Shown: positions 1-7,251, counted from the stretch's first letter. The stretch is 11,412 nt of DNA from CAZFAP01 sp964516325 (GCA_964516325.1 CAZFAP010000158.1:1-11412); one strand, 5' to 3'. Notes: a model not told the origin generated them from the letters alone. Program-made: numbers and translations.

Positions 1-194
1 ATCCGCACGTCAGTCCGGAAGCGGCCCGACTCCAGATCGAGCGCGTGGCGAACGCGCGAGGTTTTACCAGCGAACAGAAGCGGCGCCTTGCTGCGTTGGT
101 GGAGCAGTGCATCGAGCCGCCGCAGCTTGGCTTCCTGGGCAAGCCGCGAGTCAACATTGTGCTGCTCAACCTGGCTTTGGATAGGCTAAAGTAA
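1..194 (+). CDS. kdpC: KdpC C-terminal end, potassium-transporting ATPase subunit (partial)
   Basis: The reading frame is open from the left edge and ends in TAA at 192-194. It encodes the last ~63 residues of KdpC, the small membrane-anchored subunit that stabilises the KdpFABC potassium pump in the inner membrane. The translated piece begins PHVSPEAARLQIERVA and later has LGFLGKPRVNIVLLNLALD, both hallmarks of the KdpC C-terminus. The 5' part lies outside the window. kdpD starts only 4 nt after the stop, so kdpC and kdpD are almost certainly co-transcribed, as in the usual kdpFABCDE order. Nothing in this piece looks damaged. Confidence 0.92.
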   Translation, partial: PHVSPEAARLQIERVANARGFTSEQKRRLAALVEQCIEPPQLGFLGKPRVNIVLLNLALDRLK

Positions 195-198
195 GCGT

Positions 199-2883
199 AT
201 GACGAACGAAACGCGCCCCAATCCCGACGTTCTGCTGGCGGCCGTCCAGAAGGAGGAAGCCAGGCAGAAACGCGGCAAGCTGAAGGTGTTTTTCGGCATG
301 GCAGCGGGTGTCGGCAAGACCTACGCCATGTTAGAGGCGGCTCAAAAGGATAAAGCAGCGGGCCGGGATGTCGTCATCGGTTATGTCGAGACGCATGGAC
401 GCGAGGAAACCGACCGGCTCACGGAGGGACTGCCGGTTATCCCGCGCAAGCAGGTGGAGTATCGTGGGGTCAAGCTGACCGAGATGGACCTGGACGCGGT
501 TCTGGCGCGGCGTCCTCAACTTGCGCTCGTGGACGAACTGGCTCACACCAACGCCCCCGGCTCCCGGCACGTCAAACGCTATCAGGATGTGCTTGAGCTA
601 CTCGATGCAGGCATTGACGTTTACGCCACTCTCAACGTCCAGCACGTCGCTAGCCGGGCGGACACCGTGCGCGAAATCACCGGCTTGACGGTGCAGGAAG
701 TTGTGCCAGACAGCGTGCTGGACGCGGCCGAGATCGAGCTGATTGACATTCCGCCCTACGAGCTAATCAAGCGTCTTGGTGAAGGCAAGGTTTACGTGCC
801 AGAACGAGCAGAAGCCGCGTTGCTCAACTTCTTCCGCGAGGGGAATCTGACGGCGCTGCGGGAGATGACGCTGCGTCTGGCGGCAGAACGGGTCGGTCAG
901 GACGTGCGCGACTACATGCAGGCGATGCAGGTGCCCGGGCCGTGGAAGTCCGGGCACCGGCTGTTAGTTGCCATCAGTCCAAGTCCGTACTCCGAGCAGA
1001 TGGTGCGATGGACGCGCCGGTTGGCGGACAGTCTCAGTTGCCCGTGGGTCGCCCTTTACGTCGAGACTCCGCGGACACTGACCGAGCCGGAGGAAACGCG
1101 CTTAACAAATAATCTCGCCGTGGCGCGAGAACTTGGCGCGGAAGTCATCACCACGACCGACCAGGACATCGCTCGGGGCATCTTGCGAGTAGCAAGGGAG
1201 CACAACGTCACGCAAATCGTCGTCGGCAAGTCCGGCGAGCATCCGCTGCGAGAGCTTCTCCGTGGCGGGTCTATTTTGCGAAAGCTTGTGCGCGAGAGTG
1301 GTAACATAGACATTCATATTGTTCGGGCCGACGACACGGAGAAACCCAAAGCCCGCTCCCTTTGGCGAGCGTCACCGAGATCAAGGTGGCGGCAGTATCT
1401 GACGGCCCTGGGGGCTGTTGCCGGGGTAGGCCTGCTCAGCCTACTGCTCGACCCCGCGCTTGGCCACCGCACCATCGGACTTATCTTCCTTCTGGTGGTA
1501 GTTGGGCTGGCTTTGCTTGTCGGGCGCGGGCCAGTGGTCGCAGCGGCGACGCTGAGTGCCCTCGTCTGGAACTTCTTTTTCCTGCCCCCGCGCTTCACGT
1601 TTCACATCACCAGCTTTGAGGACGTGATGATGTTCGCCATGTACTTTGTGGTTGCCATGGTGTTGGGGCAGCTAATTGCGCGAATTCGCGCCCAGGAAAG
1701 GGCTGAGCGTCAGCGGGAGGAACGTGCCACGGCGCTCTATCTTCTGACGCGAGAACTGGCGGAGGCAGGGAACCTCGATGAGATCGTCCGCGGGGTCGTT
1801 CACCGAATGAGTGAAGCCTTCAGAGCCCCTACTGCTGTTCTCGTCGCAGATGGTTATGGCAAGCCGGCAGGACGAGTGCATCCGGACAGCACCTTCGTGG
1901 TGTCGGAAAAGGAACAGAGCGTCGCCGCGTGGGTTTTCGAGCATGGTCAACCCGCTGGTAAGTTCACCGACACCTTGCCACTGGCCGAGGCACTGTACCT
2001 GCCGCTGACGACCCCCAATGGTGTGATAGGCGTGATGGGAGTGTGCTTGCGCGAGTCTGCGCCCCCCAGCATTCAACAGCGGAACCTCCTGGATGCTTTT
2101 ACACGACAGATCGCGTTGGCCTTAGACCGCCAGCGACTGCAAGAGGCTTCCGAGCGGGCGAGAGTCGTCTCTAAGTCCGAGCGCCTGGGCAAAACGCTCC
2201 TCAGCTCCATATCCCAGGAAATGCGAACGCCCATCGCAGCGATTACCGGCGCCGTCGCCGGCCTGGCCGAGGTGAAGCCAACCGGACAGCCCGAGTTTCA
2301 GCAAGCGATGGTCACGGAAATCCGGGATGCCGCCAGGCGGCTGAACCGAATGGTCAGCAATCTGCTTGACATGACGCGGCTCGAATCGGGATACGTCAAA
2401 CCGAAGCTCGACTGGTGCGACGTGGCCGACCTGATCCACGCCGCCTTGAAAGACACCGAGAAGGATTTGGCCGAGCATAGGGTTGGGGTTGAGATCGCGC
2501 CCGGACTGCCGCTTGTTCGCATGGATTTTGTGCTGACGCAACAGGCTCTCGCAAACTTGCTGCTGAACGCCGCATTTCATACTCCGCCCGGAACGTCAGT
2601 TCACATCAGTGCCAGTCAAGAGGATAACGCGCTTGTTTTGACTGTGGCGGACACCGGTCCCGGCCTGCCCCCTGAGGCGATCACTCGCATCTTCGACAAG
2701 TTTTACCGAGCGCCGTCAGCCCCGGCAGGAGGCGCCGGCCTGGGACTCTCGATTGTGAAGGGTTTCGTGGAAGCCCAGGGCGGACAAATCAGCGCGGAAA
2801 ATCGGCCCGGGGGCGGAGCCGTTTTCACAATCCGTCTGCCGCTCACCGAAGCTCTACCGATGGCTGCCGAAGCAAATCCATGA
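199..2883 (+). CDS. kdpD: KdpD, osmosensitive K+ sensor histidine kinase with H-box His replaced by Gln
   Basis: KdpD senses potassium limitation or osmotic stress at the inner membrane and normally controls KdpE. The full 894-residue length is close to the family norm. Domains in order: N-terminal KdpD domain (~24-233) with Walker A GMAAGVGKT (33-41) and Walker B-like LALVDELAH (108-116); a universal-stress-protein-like domain (~253-376); four membrane segments of the DUF4118 type (~400-495); a GAF-like region (~511-645); a dimerisation/H-box domain (~660-728); and an HATPase domain (~770-883) with N-box NLLLNA, DTGPG, FDKFYRA and GAGLGLSIVKG. The ATP-binding boxes look intact. The H-box reads SISQEMRTPIAAITGA, so Gln673 (CAG at 2215-2217) stands where the phospho-accepting His is expected in SHE/DLRTP. 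The start ATG lies 4 nt after kdpC with only a weak ribosome-binding site, suggesting coupling. The stop overlaps the kdpE start (ATGA). Confidence 0.95.
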   Translation: MTNETRPNPDVLLAAVQKEEARQKRGKLKVFFGMAAGVGKTYAMLEAAQKDKAAGRDVVIGYVETHGREETDRLTEGLPVIPRKQVEYRGVKLTEMDLDAVLARRPQLALVDELAHTNAPGSRHVKRYQDVLELLDAGIDVYATLNVQHVASRADTVREITGLTVQEVVPDSVLDAAEIELIDIPPYELIKRLGEGKVYVPERAEAALLNFFREGNLTALREMTLRLAAERVGQDVRDYMQAMQVPGPWKSGHRLLVAISPSPYSEQMVRWTRRLADSLSCPWVALYVETPRTLTEPEETRLTNNLAVARELGAEVITTTDQDIARGILRVAREHNVTQIVVGKSGEHPLRELLRGGSILRKLVRESGNIDIHIVRADDTEKPKARSLWRASPRSRWRQYLTALGAVAGVGLLSLLLDPALGHRTIGLIFLLVVVGLALLVGRGPVVAAATLSALVWNFFFLPPRFTFHITSFEDVMMFAMYFVVAMVLGQLIARIRAQERAERQREERATALYLLTRELAEAGNLDEIVRGVVHRMSEAFRAPTAVLVADGYGKPAGRVHPDSTFVVSEKEQSVAAWVFEHGQPAGKFTDTLPLAEALYLPLTTPNGVIGVMGVCLRESAPPSIQQRNLLDAFTRQIALALDRQRLQEASERARVVSKSERLGKTLLSSISQEMRTPIAAITGAVAGLAEVKPTGQPEFQQAMVTEIRDAARRLNRMVSNLLDMTRLESGYVKPKLDWCDVADLIHAALKDTEKDLAEHRVGVEIAPGLPLVRMDFVLTQQALANLLLNAAFHTPPGTSVHISASQEDNALVLTVADTGPGLPPEAITRIFDKFYRAPSAPAGGAGLGLSIVKGFVEAQGGQISAENRPGGGAVFTIRLPLTEALPMAAEANP

Positions 2884-3095
2884 ACGATGTGCCTGTCAAC
2901 AAACCTACTGTGCTGGTCGTGGATGACGAACCACAGATTCGCCGTCTCCTGCGAGTGACTCTGGAGGCGAATGGCTATCGGGTGGTGGAAGCCTCGACCG
3001 AGCAGAAGAGTCTCACCGAGGCCGCACAGCACCGCCCTGACACCCACAACGTTCACCTCTACCTGAACGTGATGTCTGCGCGGCAGATTCGGTGA
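2880..3095 (+). pseudogene. kdpE: KdpE response regulator, truncated remnant
   Basis: The ORF starts within the kdpD stop codon (ATGA overlap) and encodes 71 residues; a complete KdpE has about 225-230. Residues 9-54 are a clear KdpE receiver start: PTVLVVDDEPQIRRLLRVTL with the acidic pair Asp15-Asp16, then NGYRVVEAS and EAAQHRPD. Identity stops abruptly after residue 54, just before the phospho-accepting Asp region, and there is no complete winged-helix domain. The last 17 residues (THNVHLYLNVMSARQIR) weakly resemble the recognition-helix region of KdpE (THYLRVYMxxLRxKL type). The neighbouring frame from 3076 reads LRGRF, as if an internal deletion of several hundred bases plus a frameshift had joined the two ends. 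The truncation is seen directly; the deletion model is inference. The product could not act as a normal KdpE. Confidence 0.85.
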
Positions 3096-3192
3096 ACACG
3101 GATTTGAGGTCCCGATGCGCCGACCGGGCGTGCTTGAACACAAACTCGTTTTCGCCTGGTTTACGCCTTCCTGCCAATGCTGAAAAAACCTC

Positions 3193-3220
3193 TTGACAAA
3201 CTTACCGGTAAGCGTATCCT
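3193..3220 (+). promoter_or_regulatory. Sigma70-like promoter for the secreted metallophosphoesterase gene
   Basis: A perfect -35 box TTGACA (3193-3198) is followed after 16 nt by TATCCT (3215-3220), a 4/6 match to TATAAT. Transcription would begin near 3227, giving a leader of about 140 nt before the ATG at 3370. The promoter lies downstream of the broken kdpE and would let the next gene be read independently of kdp. The -10 is weak, which fits regulation by a factor bound in the spacer. Confidence 0.5.
3201..3212. promoter_or_regulatory. Perfect 12-bp palindrome in the promoter spacer (candidate operator)
   Basis: CTTACCGGTAAG is a perfect palindrome placed exactly between the -35 and -10 boxes of the predicted promoter. 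A dimeric repressor or activator bound here would directly affect RNA polymerase. The regulator cannot be named from the sequence. Confidence 0.45.
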
Positions 3221-3239
3221 GATTGTCGGATTGACAATC
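3221..3239. repeat. Inverted repeat at the predicted transcription start
   Basis: GATTGTC (3221-3227) and GACAATC (3233-3239) form a perfect 7-bp inverted repeat around a 5-nt centre. It lies immediately after the -10 box, so it could be a second operator half or a hairpin at the 5' end of the mRNA. No T tract follows, so a terminator is unlikely. Confidence 0.4.
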
Positions 3240-3369
3240 GCGTTTTCCTGACGGGAAGAAGGGGGAAGAGCGTACAACCTCCCTTTTTGCGAAGTTGGAG
3301 GCTTTGAGTTCCGTAAGTCGGCCCTTCCGGCACAAAAGTAGGCATACGGTCATGTGGGGCGGTCCAAAA

Positions 3370-6300
3370 ATGTCTTCATACCGATTTTACTCGTTTCTCA
3401 AGCTCTGGCCGTTGGTTGTGGCCGTTTCGCTGTGCGCACCGGCGAATGCTGCCGAGGTAACGCTCGTGTCGCCCGCGGACGGGGCTATCGTGAACAACGC
3501 GAGCGTGTCGTTCACCTGCTCGGCGAGCGACCCGTCCGGTTTGCTCAGTGCTGCGCTGTACATCGGCAACGACCCGCAGACGCTGACCCTCAGCGGGGCG
3601 GCTGAGACCGCCGATGCCCAGATCACGGCCAGCTCTCCCAACAGCAACTACGGCGCTGGTACTGTCATCACCGTGGATGGTCAGAATCCTCACGCTCACG
3701 CCGTCATCGAATTCCCATACATTTTCGGAGAAGGACGTGTGCCGCTCGGCTCGAGCATTGTCAGTGCCACCCTCGATGTCAGGTGCTCCAACTCTGGCAA
3801 CGTAATGAGACTGTATCGGCTGACGGAGGACTGGCTTGAGGGCGAGGTGACATGGAATCGGCGTGCTGCCGGGGTGCTCTGGAGCAATCCGGGCGCGGAC
3901 GGGCTTGGCTCCCACGCCTCCGTGGCCCTCGACGGAAATTGCACCGCTACCGGCTGGCGAACGATTGACGTCACGTTCTTCGTGCAGGAGTGGAGCAACG
4001 GCGAACCGAATTACGGAATCGTCTTGACTGACACCGGTACGGACGGCGTGAACTTTGACAGTAGCGAGACGGCGAATCCGCCGGCGCTGCGGGTGACGTA
4101 CCAAACGCGGTGGCAGGATGTTCAGACTTCCCCGATGTCCGGGACGAGTGACACGGTCGAGTTCGCGCCTGTCGAACTCGCAGACCAGGGAAGCTATGCC
4201 TGGAACTGCCTGGTCACGAATGAGTTGAGTCAACAGAGTTGGGCGCCCGCCGATTTTCATTTCAGTATTGACAGTCACCTCCCAGACTTGCCCGTTTTGG
4301 TATCCCCACCCGATGGCGCCCTCGGTGTCTCAGCCCCCGCGACCCTCGAGGTGACAGTCAGCGATCCTGACGGAGAGCCTCTCGACGTGACCTTCTATGG
4401 TCGTGGCGGCTCGGGCGAAGAATTCACCATCATTGTCGTGCCGGACACACAATACTACTCGCAGTCCTATCCGCAGATTTTCACAGCACAGACTCAATGG
4501 ATTATGGATAACGTCGCCGCAAGGAACATCGTCTTTGTTACCCACGAGGGCGACATCGTTCAGACATGGAACAGCACGACGCAATGGGCCCGCGCTAACA
4601 TAAGCATGAGCTTACTCGATGGCGTCGTTCCGTATGGCGTTTCCCCCGGCAATCACGACCAGCCGACGACCTACTACAATCAGTATTTCCCCTACACGCG
4701 CTACGAGGATGAGCCCTGGTATGGCGGTCACTACGGAACGACCAACGACACGAATTACGAGCTTTTCTCCGCGGGCGGCAGTGACTACATTGTTCTCCAG
4801 CTCGAGTTCTGGCCAAGCAGTGCCGTCATCGCCTGGGCCGATTCTGTGCTGAAAACTCACGCCGACCGTAAGGCCATCATCACGACGCACGGCTTTTTGG
4901 GAGAGGATGGAAGCCGCAACGTCCATGTCATGGGCAGCTCTCAGTACATCTGGGACGACCTCGTGGTTCCAAACGACAACGTCTATTTCGTTCTCTGCGG
5001 ACACGTGCACGGCGAATACGCTCGCACCGATGTCGTGAATGGCCGCGAAGTCCATCAGCTCTTGGCCGATTACCAGGACAAGACGAACGGCGGGAATGGC
5101 TTCTTGCGAATCATGCGATTCGTCCCGGCGGAGGATAAGGTCTACGTGCAAACGTATTCGCCGTGGCTCGACCAGTACGAGACCGATTCCGATAGCGAGT
5201 TCACCCTCAACTTTCCGATGGGTGGGTTTTCGCTCATCGGCTCCGATGAGGCTGTGGCCAGCGGAGGTAACGCCTCGGTGGTCTGGACCGGTCTTTCCGC
5301 TAATACGTTGCACGAGTGGTACGTTGAAGTGACCGATCCCACCAACCGAACCCAGGTCGGTCCCGTATGGACATTCACCACCACCTCCGGGGACACCACT
5401 CCGCCGACCGTTTACGACCTGGATGCCATAGATGTCATGGACACGAGCGCGCGGATCGTATGGACGACCGACGAACCCTCGGACTCCGTAGTGGACTACG
5501 GCACAAGCACCGACTATGGACAGACGGCCGTGGATTTGGCCCTTGTGACGTTTCACTCTGTCGAACTGACAGGTCTGACCCCCGAGACGACGTATCACTA
5601 TCGGGTCAGCTCCAAAGACGGCGAAGAAAACGTGGGGTACAGCGACGACTATACTTTCACGACATTGCCTGTCATCGTGAACGGTCCCTCGATTCCATCG
5701 CCTCCGGGCACGCCGGTGCCGCTGGAGACGGAGCCTGACTCCGGGTCGTCCGAGTTCGGGGAAGATATTTACGACCAGGACGTTCGAGTGATACACCTCG
5801 CGGCCGCAGGCCATGACCTTCAGACCGGTCGGCGAATAGCGAAGGGCTCAATTCGGTTCGTGGCGGGAAACCCGAATTTGTATGCCTATGTCCGGAACGA
5901 TCCTATGAACCATGTGGGCCCGGCGGGGATGCAGGGGCGAGATCCTCTGGCCGGCCACGCGGCTCAAATTGATTCAATCATCGAGGTCCTTTCCCGAGAT
6001 GCTGCCTTCCGGAATCAGCTCGAGATATTGAGCGACTTAGGACCGTACTCGCGCCTGGCTCGGAACTTCTTCCTTGCATCTATGGGGTTCGCTCCCGGCC
6101 TATCAGCAGCAAGGGATGCCCACGATTTCGTACGCACGGCAATCGCCCAGACCGGCGCCGAGATCATCAACAGGGCGATTGAGAATGGGGCCTTAGATGG
6201 GGTCCTGGGGGCAGAGCTCATACACCGCCATGAACCTCTTGACCACGACGCCATCCACGTCCAATTCGAGGACGGCGTGGACGTAGTTCTGGACTTTTAA
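3370..6300 (+). CDS. Secreted calcineurin-like metallophosphoesterase with Ig/Fn3 and DNRLRE-like domains and an RHS-type tail
   Basis: A 976-residue exported protein. I chose the ATG at 3370 because it is followed at once by a signal peptide (MSSYRFYSFLKLW, hydrophobic PLVVAVSLCA, cleavage near ANAA). In-frame ATG 3352 and TTG 3295 only add a non-signal extension. Numbering from 3370: an Ig-like piece (~29-75); a DNRLRE/CBM96-like domain (~80-245; SPNSNYG, YRLTEDWLEGEVTWN, PPALRVTY); the first half of an Ig/Fn3-like domain (~308-345); a metallophosphoesterase (~352-610); the second half of that fold (~618-672); and an Fn3 domain (~677-767). Metal-ligand motifs present are D359-x-Q361, GDIV (394), GNHD (427), H507 and GHVHG (544), so the enzyme looks active; its substrate (phosphomono- or diester) is unknown. 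From ~815 the sequence resembles the end of an RHS core (HDLQTGRR, NPNLYAYVRNDPMNHVGPAG) followed by ~120 unrecognised residues. The ribosome-binding site is weak. Confidence 0.88.
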   Translation: MSSYRFYSFLKLWPLVVAVSLCAPANAAEVTLVSPADGAIVNNASVSFTCSASDPSGLLSAALYIGNDPQTLTLSGAAETADAQITASSPNSNYGAGTVITVDGQNPHAHAVIEFPYIFGEGRVPLGSSIVSATLDVRCSNSGNVMRLYRLTEDWLEGEVTWNRRAAGVLWSNPGADGLGSHASVALDGNCTATGWRTIDVTFFVQEWSNGEPNYGIVLTDTGTDGVNFDSSETANPPALRVTYQTRWQDVQTSPMSGTSDTVEFAPVELADQGSYAWNCLVTNELSQQSWAPADFHFSIDSHLPDLPVLVSPPDGALGVSAPATLEVTVSDPDGEPLDVTFYGRGGSGEEFTIIVVPDTQYYSQSYPQIFTAQTQWIMDNVAARNIVFVTHEGDIVQTWNSTTQWARANISMSLLDGVVPYGVSPGNHDQPTTYYNQYFPYTRYEDEPWYGGHYGTTNDTNYELFSAGGSDYIVLQLEFWPSSAVIAWADSVLKTHADRKAIITTHGFLGEDGSRNVHVMGSSQYIWDDLVVPNDNVYFVLCGHVHGEYARTDVVNGREVHQLLADYQDKTNGGNGFLRIMRFVPAEDKVYVQTYSPWLDQYETDSDSEFTLNFPMGGFSLIGSDEAVASGGNASVVWTGLSANTLHEWYVEVTDPTNRTQVGPVWTFTTTSGDTTPPTVYDLDAIDVMDTSARIVWTTDEPSDSVVDYGTSTDYGQTAVDLALVTFHSVELTGLTPETTYHYRVSSKDGEENVGYSDDYTFTTLPVIVNGPSIPSPPGTPVPLETEPDSGSSEFGEDIYDQDVRVIHLAAAGHDLQTGRRIAKGSIRFVAGNPNLYAYVRNDPMNHVGPAGMQGRDPLAGHAAQIDSIIEVLSRDAAFRNQLEILSDLGPYSRLARNFFLASMGFAPGLSAARDAHDFVRTAIAQTGAEIINRAIENGALDGVLGAELIHRHEPLDHDAIHVQFEDGVDVVLDF
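5812..6297 (+). other. RHS-core-like end and unrecognised C-terminal tail of the metallophosphoesterase protein
   Basis: This part encodes residues ~815-976. The first ~40 match the well-known closing motif of RHS/YD-repeat proteins (Y-D-x-x-T-G-R-F..., G-x-x-N-L-Y-x-Y-V-x-N-x-P-x-x-x-x-D-P-x-G) in a worn form: HD for YD, GRRIAKG for GRFLSxDP, and VGPAG for VDPSG. The following tail (QIDSIIEVLSRDAAF ... HIHVQFEDG-like end) is where RHS proteins carry their variable tip, often a toxin; I do not recognise a fold. There are no YD repeats upstream, so this is an isolated RHS end joined to another protein. Confidence 0.55.
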
Positions 6301-6414
6301 CAGACTCTTGATCTGAGCGAGCCAATGACCTCCGCTGTCGAGGACTGGTGGTGTGATAGTTGCGGCGTCCTTGTGGGAATGGGGCAAGGATACAGCCCCA
6401 ACGCGGATTATGGG

Positions 6415-6442
6415 TTGACTCGGGGCGGGAATGTGATATTAT
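6415..6442 (+). promoter_or_regulatory. Promoter of ssrA
   Basis: TTGACT (6415-6420) and TATTAT (6437-6442) are separated by 16 nt, each matching the sigma70 consensus in 5 of 6 bases, with a TG one base before the -10 (extended -10, TGaTATTAT). Transcription would start near 6449, leaving a ~49-nt 5' leader removed by RNase P at 6498. The strength fits an abundant RNA. Confidence 0.7.
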
Positions 6443-6591
6443 ATTACGAGAGAAAAGCACACGGGTTTTTAACTAACTCTGTCGTGTCGGGAAAAATGGG
6501 GGCGAAAAGGGCTCGACTCAGGTAGCGAAACTAAAGCTGCATACGGAGGTTGCCAGGCGGCCTCCTAAAAAACCTGGCACTAAACACAAAC

Positions 6592-6621
6592 GCAAACGAA
6601 GCGTTTGCTCTGGCTGCTTAA
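6592..6621 (+). other. tmRNA tag-peptide reading frame (ANEAFALAA)
   Basis: GCA AAC GAA GCG TTT GCT CTG GCT GCT TAA encodes ANEAFALAA and a stop. The final ALAA is the classic signal for ClpXP/Tsp-type proteases, and Ala-Asn at the start is the most common opening. The spacing from PK1 supports GCA 6592 as the resume codon. A start a few codons upstream (in-frame GCA 6577) is less likely because it overlaps the PK1 stem. Confidence 0.85.
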
Positions 6622-6823
6622 GCGCAGCCACGTCATCCGGGTTTTCTCCTGCGGGACCCGGAATGGCGCCGGTTAGCGGGATAGGTTTCGGCTCTCGCTT
6701 CGGGGGCTGAGACCGAACCTCTACGAAGATGGCTTTCGCGGTATCCCGCCGGTTGGAGACCTCGAAGGCGAAACTCAAACATCCGGCTACGTATGTAGAT
6801 GCTTTAGTGGACCACCTTGAGGA

Positions 6824-6849
6824 CGCGGGTTCGATTCCCGCCGCCTCCA
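6824..6849 (+). repeat. Direct repeat copy 1 (candidate attL) inside the ssrA 3' end
   Basis: The T arm, acceptor 3' strand and discriminator base of tmRNA match 11355-11380 in 25 of 26 positions (C6826 against T11357); the last 23 nt are identical. Weaker matching continues downstream (shared TATAAC, then CT-AATG-GCA with one 1-nt gap). The 3' end of ssrA is a well-known target of tyrosine recombinases, and this is the geometry expected of an attachment site that restores the gene. Confidence 0.7.
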
Positions 6850-7251
6850 CAATCTACTATAACGCCTTAATGTGCAATGGCTTAAGTGTGGGCTAATAAC
6901 CGAGCAATGGCTCGAAATTAGACGCACTCCACCCAGAATCTCAGCCTTCCTGATCCCGTTTTGGTCGTCTCCAGGGGTTCACCCCGGTCGCACCCGAACG
7001 GCGTCATAGGCTCATGAACGGAGATGCTGGGACCGCTTGGCGGGGGTCTCAGCGCATCCTCGATATCGAACCGGCGCCGTGGGCTTGTCTCAAAGTCAGC
7101 GTATGCTGGTAGTGGACAACCTCAAGGGCGCCCGAAAGCGCCGGTGTTTTTGTCAGCAGTCCATCTTCTTAGGACGCCGCTATTGATTTCTCCCCTCGAC
7201 GGCCCTCAACTCTATGCCTGACCCAGCGTCGCGGGCTTAGCCCCTCAGGGA
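6850..7251. other. Intergenic stretch between ssrA and the lipoprotein gene
   Basis: No convincing coding region on either strand. It holds three short hairpins: CGAGC-AATG-GCTCG at 6901-6914, GGGG-TTCA-CCCC at 6974-6985 and GGGC-TTA-GCCC at 7233-7243, none with a T tract. It also holds one terminator-like hairpin with a T tract on the + strand, listed separately. Confidence 0.5.
7127..7151 (+). terminator. Rho-independent terminator-like hairpin, rightward
   Basis: GGCGC (7127-7131) pairs with GCGCC (7138-7142) around a 6-nt loop, followed by GGTG and TTTTT (7147-7151). On this strand the only known upstream transcript is ssrA, 280 nt away, so it may be a distal ssrA terminator, the end of an unrecognised small RNA, or a shield against read-through into the convergent lipoprotein gene. 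The stem is short and separated from the T run by 4 nt. Confidence 0.4.

Larger units (their letters stand above)
3096..3369 (+). promoter_or_regulatory. Leader region between the kdpE remnant and the secreted protein gene
   Basis: No convincing gene is present. The left part (to ~3120) may hold a frameshifted scrap of the kdpE 3' end. The middle contains a sigma70-like promoter and two inverted repeats, listed separately. The right part is the putative ~140-nt untranslated leader of the downstream gene. It carries a TTG-initiated extension of the same frame (from 3295), which I do not accept as coding because the signal peptide starts at 3370. Confidence 0.5.
6498..6849 (+). ncRNA. ssrA: tmRNA (transfer-messenger RNA)
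   Basis: tmRNA rescues stalled ribosomes, acting first as a tRNA and then as a message for a degradation tag. The 5' GGGGGCG (6498-6504) pairs with CGCCTCC (6842-6848), leaving discriminator A6849; CCA is not encoded. The D-region has AGGGCTCGACTC, and the T arm at 6825-6841 has TTCGATT in its loop. Pseudoknot PK1 is explicit: GGAGG (6545-6549) with CCTCC (6561-6565), and GCCAGG (6552-6557) with CCTGGC (6573-6578). The resume codon GCA (6592) follows 13 nt later, and the tag stop TAA sits in the loop of the hairpin GGCTGC/GCAGCC. The length of 352 nt is normal for a one-piece tmRNA. The 3' end is duplicated at 11355-11380, so the gene also serves as an integration site. Confidence 0.95.

Noticed and set aside
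2703..3353. A 216-codon minus-strand frame over the kdpD end, kdpE remnant and promoter region
   Set aside because: Antisense to kdpD/kdpE, no recognisable domain, no ribosome-binding site, and it crosses the promoter-like elements.
3295..3369. TTG start giving 25 extra residues on the secreted protein
   Set aside because: The extension carries no signal features and would bury the signal peptide that begins at the ATG 3370.
4612..5814. A 400-codon open frame on the minus strand, antisense to the phosphoesterase gene
   Set aside because: It lies fully inside a gene with clear domains and motifs on the other strand, has no family resemblance, and is the usual shadow of a GC-rich coding region.
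6518..6850. Minus-strand frame starting MEAAGIEPASS over the tmRNA gene
   Set aside because: Typical spurious translation of the T-arm/acceptor region of tRNA-like genes; the RNA gene explains the sequence completely.
7024..7221. 65-codon frame on the + strand after ssrA
   Set aside because: No ribosome-binding site, low-complexity content, and it contains the terminator-like hairpin.
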